Assembly (NCBI GenBank): GCA_030045295.1
Contig: JASIGD010000114.1
Coordinates: 1-10,029 of the forward strand
Length of the DNA: 10,029 nt
Source of the DNA: Streptosporangiaceae bacterium
GTDB lineage: Bacteria > Actinomycetota > Actinomycetes > Streptosporangiales > Streptosporangiaceae
Reading direction: 5' to 3'
The position numbers and the translations under genes are program-made. Every line of letters starts with the position of its first letter. Within the stretch, counting starts at the first letter, position 1. Below, piece after piece: positions 6,597 through 10,029 of the stretch. The notes beneath the pieces are model-generated. The model did not search any database, had not been told where the DNA came from, and saw only the letters and a list, made by a program, of their open reading frames with translations.

Positions 6597-8282
6597 CTAG
6601 GCCTCTATTACTACGGGGATGATCATGGGGCGGCGGCGGTAGTTGTCGCTGACCCACTTGCCGACGATGCGGCGGGCGAGCTGGCTGATCTGGTGCGCGT
6701 CACTGATGCCGTCGGCGGCCGCCATGGCCAGCGCGTCCTCGATCTTGGGCAGCACCTCGGCGAACGCCGCGTCGTCGATGCCCGAGCCGCGGGCGTGGAT
6801 CTCGGGGCCTGCCACCATCTTGCCGGAGCTGGCGTCGACCACGATCACCACCGACACGAAGCCTTCCTCGCCGAGAATGCGTCGGTCCTTGAGCTGGGAC
6901 TCGGTGACCTCGCCCACGGTGAGCCCGTCGACGTACAGGTAGCCGCAGGGCACCGCGCCGACCACGGAGGCCTGGCCATCCACCAGGTCGACGACCACGC
7001 CGTCCTCGGCGATCACGATGTTGCCGTCGGGCACGCCGGACAGCGAAGCCAGGCGCGCGTGCGCCCGCAGGTGCCGCCACTCGCCGTGCACCGGCATGAA
7101 GTTCCGCGGCTTGACCAGGTTCAGCACGTAGAGCAGCTCGCCGGCGGGCGCGTGCCCCGATACGTGCACCAGGTCGGAGCCTCGGTGCACGACGCGCGCG
7201 CCGAGGCGGGTGAGCCCGTTGATCACCCGGTAGACCGCCGTCTCGTTCCCGGGGATCAGCGAGGACGCCAGGATCACGGTGTCGCCCGCGGCGATCCGGA
7301 TGGGGTGGTCGCGCCCGGCCATCCGGGTCAGGGCCGACATCGGCTCGCCCTGCGAGCCGGTGGAGATCAGCACGACGTCGCCGGGCGGCATCTCCTCGGC
7401 CTCGCGCAAGTCGACCAGGAGCCCGCCGGGAACCAGCAGGTAGCCGAGGTCACGGGCGACGCCCATGTTCCGCACCATGGACCGGCCGACGAACGCGACC
7501 TTGCGCTTGTGCTTCACCGCGGCGTCGAGCACCTGCTGCACGCGGTGTACGTGCGACGCGAAGCACGCGACGATGATGCGTTGCTCGGTGCTGGCGAAGA
7601 TCTCGTCAAGCACGGGCGCGATCTCGCGCTCCGACGTCACCACGCCGGGCACCTCGGCGTTGGTCGAGTCGGACATCAGCAGGTCGACGCCTTCGGCGCC
7701 GAGCCGGGCGAACCCGGCCAGGTCGGTCAGCCTGCCGTCCAGAGGCAGCTGGTCCATCTTGAAGTCGCCCGTGTGCAGCACGACGCCGGCCGGGGTACGG
7801 ATGGCCAGGGCGAGCGCGTCCGGGATCGAGTGATTGACGGCGAAGAACTCGCACTCGAAGGGGCCGAACGACCTGTAGTACCCCTCCGCGACCTCGACCG
7901 TGACCGGATCCACGCGGTGCTCGGATAGCTTGCTGCGGACCAGGGCGAGGGTCAGCTTGGAGCCCACGAGCGGGATGTCCTCACGCTCCCTGAGCAGGTA
8001 GGGAATCGCGCCGATGTGGTCCTCGTGCGCGTGCGTGAGGATGAGCGCCTCCACCCGGTCGAGCCGGCCGGACAGGTAGCTGAAGTCGGGCAGGATCAGG
8101 TCCACGCCGGGCTGGTCAGGATCGGGGAACAGCACCCCGCAGTCCACCACGAGCAGCCGACCGCGGTACTCGAAGACCGTCATGTTCCGGCCGATCTCGC
8201 CGATCCCGCCCAGGGCCACGATGCGCAGGCCGTCGCGCCGCAACGCAGGAGGCGGGGTGAGCTCCGGGTGGGGGTGGCTCAC
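6597..8282 (-). CDS. rnj: Ribonuclease J
   Basis: 561-residue metallo-beta-lactamase/beta-CASP ribonuclease, full length. RNase J combines 5'-to-3' exonuclease and endonuclease activity and acts in mRNA decay and in maturation of rRNA and other RNAs in the cytoplasm. The signature HAHEDH is at 84-89 (His84, His86, Asp88, His89 as zinc ligands), with His151 in NHSIPD, Asp173 in HTGDF and His399 in MPVHGEWRH. Beta-CASP motifs include FASHVHRVQ (241-249) and VSGHAPAGEL (375-384). Residues from about 455 form the C-terminal domain, ending with GKWVSDNYRRRPMIIPVV. The N-terminus MSHPHPEL is typical of actinobacterial RNase J and supports the GTG at 8280-8282. That GTG overlaps the dapA stop as GTGA, so translation is probably coupled and the gene has no promoter of its own in view. 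The dapA-rnj pairing is conserved in actinobacteria. Confidence 0.97.
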   Translation of the reverse strand: MSHPHPELTPPPALRRDGLRIVALGGIGEIGRNMTVFEYRGRLLVVDCGVLFPDPDQPGVDLILPDFSYLSGRLDRVEALILTHAHEDHIGAIPYLLREREDIPLVGSKLTLALVRSKLSEHRVDPVTVEVAEGYYRSFGPFECEFFAVNHSIPDALALAIRTPAGVVLHTGDFKMDQLPLDGRLTDLAGFARLGAEGVDLLMSDSTNAEVPGVVTSEREIAPVLDEIFASTEQRIIVACFASHVHRVQQVLDAAVKHKRKVAFVGRSMVRNMGVARDLGYLLVPGGLLVDLREAEEMPPGDVVLISTGSQGEPMSALTRMAGRDHPIRIAAGDTVILASSLIPGNETAVYRVINGLTRLGARVVHRGSDLVHVSGHAPAGELLYVLNLVKPRNFMPVHGEWRHLRAHARLASLSGVPDGNIVIAEDGVVVDLVDGQASVVGAVPCGYLYVDGLTVGEVTESQLKDRRILGEEGFVSVVIVVDASSGKMVAGPEIHARGSGIDDAAFAEVLPKIEDALAMAAADGISDAHQISQLARRIVGKWVSDNYRRRPMIIPVVIEA

Positions 8283-9187
8283 GCGGCCGTCCCCGGCAGC
8301 TTCACGCCGCCAGCGGTGAGGTCCAGGACCAGCTGGTGCCGTTCGGCGGCGGTGGCGGCCAGCAACGGGGCGCGCATCGCGCCACCCGGCAAGCCGAGCA
8401 GGTCAAGCGCTGCCTTGGTCATCACCGCGCCCTGGTTACGGAACATCCCGTCGTACACCGGAATCAGCTCGTAGTGGGTCTGCCGGGCCCGGGTGACATC
8501 GCCGGCCCCGAACGCGTCGATCATCTCGTGCAGCCGGTCTCCCACCACGTGGCCGACCACGCTGATGAAGCCGACGGCGCCGAGGGAGAGCCAGGGCAGG
8601 TTCAGCATGTCCGAGCCGCAGTAATAGACAAGGTCGGTCCGGGCCAGCACGTGCGAGGTGGCGGACGGGTCGTCCTTGGCGTCCTTGACGCCGACGATCC
8701 GGGGATGCGAGGCCAGCCGGACCAGGGTCTCGGTGGCCACAGCCGCGGCGGTACGACCGGGTATGTCGTAGATGAGCACGGGCAGGCCGGTGGCGTCGGC
8801 GACCGCGGTGAAATGAGCCTCGAGCGCCGGCTGGGGCGGCTTGTTGTAATAAGGGGTAACCACCAGCAGGCCGTGCGCCCCGGCCCGTTCGGCGGACCGG
8901 GCCAGCTCGATGGTGTGCGACGTGACGTTCGTGCCGACCCCGGCCACCACCTTCGCGCGCCCGCCTGCCGCTTCAAGCACCACCCGGAGCAGGCGGTCCT
9001 TCTCCGCATCAGTCGTGGTCGGCGCCTCACCGGTGGTGCCGTTCACCACCAGTCCGTCGTTGCGCATGTCGGTGACAAGGTAGTCGACGAGGCTGGCGGC
9101 CCCGTCGTAGTCGACGGCCCCGTCTGGGGTCATGGGGGTGATCATCGCCGTGATCATTCGGCCGAACGGCGCGCTGCTCGTCGTCAT
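8279..9187 (-). CDS. dapA: 4-hydroxy-tetrahydrodipicolinate synthase
   Basis: 302-residue class I aldolase-type TIM barrel, normal length. It condenses pyruvate with aspartate semialdehyde, the first committed step to diaminopimelate and lysine, feeding both protein and peptidoglycan synthesis. The pyruvate-binding NGTTGE motif is at 49-54 (Thr51-Thr52). VTPYYNKP has the catalytic Tyr114, LIYDIPGRT has Tyr140 and Arg145, and the Schiff-base lysine is Lys168 in VGVKDA. GSD (191-193) and GAVGFISVVGHV (203-214) complete the site. The ATG at 9187 is preceded by TAGCGT and 6 bases, so the message is probably leaderless. An AGGG lies 12 bases upstream, too far to be a good Shine-Dalgarno. Its TGA overlaps the rnj GTG by 4 bases. 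The family also contains N-acetylneuraminate lyase and other aldolases, but the sequence motifs and the rnj neighbour favour DapA. Confidence 0.96.
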   Translation of the reverse strand: MTTSSAPFGRMITAMITPMTPDGAVDYDGAASLVDYLVTDMRNDGLVVNGTTGEAPTTTDAEKDRLLRVVLEAAGGRAKVVAGVGTNVTSHTIELARSAERAGAHGLLVVTPYYNKPPQPALEAHFTAVADATGLPVLIYDIPGRTAAAVATETLVRLASHPRIVGVKDAKDDPSATSHVLARTDLVYYCGSDMLNLPWLSLGAVGFISVVGHVVGDRLHEMIDAFGAGDVTRARQTHYELIPVYDGMFRNQGAVMTKAALDLLGLPGGAMRAPLLAATAAERHQLVLDLTAGGVKLPGTAA

Positions 9188-9193
9188 ACCCGA

Positions 9194-9199
9194 ACGCTA
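9194..9199 (-). promoter_or_regulatory. Putative -10 element of the dapA-rnj operon (leaderless)
   Basis: TAGCGT on the minus strand is followed by 6 bases (TCGGGT) and the dapA ATG at 9187, the same geometry as at the dehydrogenase gene. No convincing -35 is seen at 17-18 bases upstream. Single-hexamer evidence only. Confidence 0.42.
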
Positions 9200-9320
9200 C
9201 CCTGCAGCAAGGTGCGCAGAGTAGCCGGCTTACCGCCCGGCCGGTGAGAAATCCCGCCAGGCCGGTGCGGCCGCGATCCGGTTGCGGCGGCTGGTGCGGC
9301 CGGTGCCAGCAGGAAAGACG

Positions 9321-9578
9321 CTAGCCGAAACGGCGCAGCTGGAATGCCAGCGCTTCCCGGAGCTCGGCCGCGGTGTCGGCGTCTAGGGTCATGGCGAACT
9401 CCGGGTCGTTGGGGTCGTTGGGTTCCCGGTCCGCGAGCGGCCGGGCGTGCCCGAGCCGGGTCGCCCACCAGCGGCCGGCTTGGGACTGCCAGACATGCCA
9501 CGCGGGGTAATCCTGCTCGATCATGGCTGGCTCGTCAGCCACCTCGGCCTCCACTGCGGTCGCCGACTGCCTGGTCAT
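9321..9578 (-). CDS. Small actinobacterial protein of unknown function
   Basis: 85-residue protein with an acidic N-terminus, then YPAWHVWQSQAGRWWATR (residues 24-41), a Pro/Asp-rich loop with a repeated NDP, and an ADTAAELREALAFQ helix near the C-terminus. The YP-W-I/V-W-----G-WWATR followed by a DT--EL---L helix pattern recurs in many small actinobacterial hypothetical proteins, often near XRE-type regulators or DUF397 proteins. None is visible here. No signal peptide or membrane segment. The ATG at 9576-9578 has an AGGAG (9585-9589) 6 bases upstream, the best ribosome binding site in the window, so it is very likely expressed. A promoter could lie in the G-rich stretch upstream. No function is proposed. 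Confidence 0.8.
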   Translation of the reverse strand: MTRQSATAVEAEVADEPAMIEQDYPAWHVWQSQAGRWWATRLGHARPLADREPNDPNDPEFAMTLDADTAAELREALAFQLRRFG

Positions 9579-9584
9579 CGCTGG

Positions 9585-9589
9585 CTCCT
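9585..9589 (-). promoter_or_regulatory. Ribosome binding site of the 85-residue protein
   Basis: AGGAG on the minus strand, 6 bases before the ATG at 9578. It decides the start and argues that this short frame is a real gene. Confidence 0.7.
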
Positions 9590-9620
9590 GACCCGTTGGT
9601 GCTGGTCGTGTTGGTCGCCC

Positions 9621-9643
9621 GGGGCTTGGGGGGTGGGTGGGGG
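9621..9643 (+). other. Potential G-quadruplex sequence
   Basis: Four G-runs on the plus strand (4, 6, 3 and 5 G) separated by loops CTT, T and T fit the G3+N1-7 pattern, with very short loops that favour stability. It is on the template strand for the minus-strand genes, between the hairpin at 9645-9693 and the 85-residue gene. Sequence potential only. Confidence 0.5.
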
Positions 9644-9644
9644 C

Positions 9645-9693
9645 GGTCGCCCGGGGCCGGGGCGGGTGGCGGGTGCCCCGGCCCCGGGCGGCC
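9645..9693 (-). terminator. Strong GC hairpin after the solute-binding protein gene
   Basis: A perfect 16-base inverted repeat (9648-9663 with 9675-9690) around an 11-base loop extends to 19 pairs (9645-9663 with 9675-9693) with a single T-G pair. It begins 13 bases after the stop codon of the solute-binding protein gene, the place of an intrinsic terminator. No U-run follows, only C-rich sequence, as is common for hairpin terminators in GC-rich actinobacteria. It should insulate the small downstream gene and dapA. Confidence 0.7.
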
Positions 9694-9706
9694 GCGGGGT
9701 AGCGGG

Positions 9707-10029
9707 TTACAAGCCGCCGGCCGGGCTGGTCAGCGCGGTGGTGGCCTGGGACTGGGCGGCGGACAGCGCTGCCGATGGCGAGGTCGACCCGGCCAGGGCG
9801 GCGTTGATGTTGGTGTAGATCTCGGTGGACATCGCCGGGTAGTTCGGCGTGCCCGCGGGCCGCGGCACCAGCTTGGTCTTGCCCACGATGGCCAGCACCG
9901 GGTTCAGCGCGATGACCGTGGGCGAGGTCCGCACCGACTCCACGGTGGGGATCTCGGAGAACTCGGTGGCCAAGATGGTCTGCGCCTCCGTGCTGGACAA
10001 GAACTTGATGAAGGTCAGGTCGGCGGCGA
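9707..10029 (-). CDS. ABC transporter extracellular solute-binding protein, C-terminal part
   Basis: Partial gene: the last 106 residues are visible, ending at a TAA (9707-9709); the N-terminus lies beyond base 10029. The visible sequence is the C-terminal lobe of a family-1-type solute-binding lipoprotein: AADLTFIKFLSSTEAQTILA, then a segment with PNYPAMSTEIYTNINAALAG, SPSAALSAAQSQATTAL and the end. The pattern matches carbohydrate-type (CUT1) binding proteins, in which the last helices carry the A----Q---AL motif. The signal peptide and lipobox cannot be seen. The ligand is unknown; sugar is most likely. Its permease genes would be expected upstream, off the window, or elsewhere, since none follows. 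A TTG in frame at 9998-10000 is an internal codon, not a start. It probably belongs to a separate transcript from dapA because of the hairpin directly behind it. Confidence 0.82.
   Translation of the reverse strand, partial: AADLTFIKFLSSTEAQTILATEFSEIPTVESVRTSPTVIALNPVLAIVGKTKLVPRPAGTPNYPAMSTEIYTNINAALAGSTSPSAALSAAQSQATTALTSPAGGL

Noticed and set aside
6408..7928. Long plus-strand open frame (about 500 codons) opposite rnj, starting inside the double-hairpin element
   Set aside because: Its composition (H, D, Q, V, G, R) is the mirror image of the RNase J codons; no domain or initiation signal is seen.
8012..8020. CGATGTGGT in rnj, matching nine bases of the hairpin stem
   Set aside because: It lies within conserved codons of the HEDHIGA motif and has no paired arm, so it is a chance match.
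8336..9247. Plus-strand open frame opposite dapA
   Set aside because: Antisense to a complete DapA with all catalytic residues; no recognisable protein features.
9188..9320. Repeated GGCCGGTG blocks between dapA and the small gene
   Set aside because: Three short copies with no regular spacing or stable hairpin; compatible with local GC-rich composition.
9998..10000. TTG as a start of a short 97-residue protein
   Set aside because: The frame continues upstream to the window edge with sequence typical of solute-binding proteins, so this is an internal leucine codon of a truncated gene.
1..10029. tRNA, rRNA, insertion sequences, phage or attachment sites
   Set aside because: None was recognised on either strand; no transposase or integrase motif appears in any frame that I examined.

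Overview
The window is GC-rich throughout, with strong G/C at third codon positions, GTG starts, and several promoters that appear to give leaderless mRNAs. The gene content and protein sequences point to a high-GC Gram-positive bacterium (Actinomycetota, filamentous/Streptosporangiales- or Streptomyces-like). I cannot name the genus. Most of the window is the conserved actinobacterial chromosomal block dapA - rnjA - (insert) - ftsK - rodZ-like - rimO, read on the minus strand, so it is core genome rather than a plasmid, phage or island.

Layout from right to left on the minus strand. At 10029-9707 is the C-terminal part of an ABC-transporter solute-binding protein, followed at once by a very strong GC hairpin (9645-9693) that probably ends its transcript. 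At 9578-9321 is a small actinobacterial protein of unknown function with a good ribosome binding site. dapA (9187-8279) and rnjA (8282-6597) overlap by 4 bases and must be co-transcribed. Behind rnjA lies a 348-base gene-free stretch (6249-6596). It holds a GC-rich imperfectly repeated part and a striking compact element (6356-6415) made of two 29-base hairpins arranged as inverted copies of each other. Next is an orphan AbiEi-like/DUF559-like protein (6248-5202). Its 3' end runs into the only plus-strand gene, a D-2-hydroxyacid dehydrogenase (4285-5274). That gene diverges from ftsK (4113-1402). Downstream of ftsK are a RodZ-like membrane HTH protein (1298-486) and the N-terminal third of rimO (476 to beyond base 1).

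Functionally, the block combines lysine/diaminopimelate synthesis (DapA), RNA processing and decay (RNase J), chromosome translocation at the septum (FtsK), a cell-shape/envelope regulator-like protein (RodZ-like) and ribosomal protein S12 modification (RimO). The dehydrogenase and the AbiEi/DUF559-like gene look like a lineage-specific insertion between rnjA and ftsK.

The least ordinary thing in the window is the double-hairpin element at 6356-6415. It may be a REP/BIME-like repeat, an operator for the AbiEi-like gene, or a processing/termination structure in the 3' end of the dapA-rnjA transcript. The sequence alone does not decide between these. The rest is well-behaved core genome.
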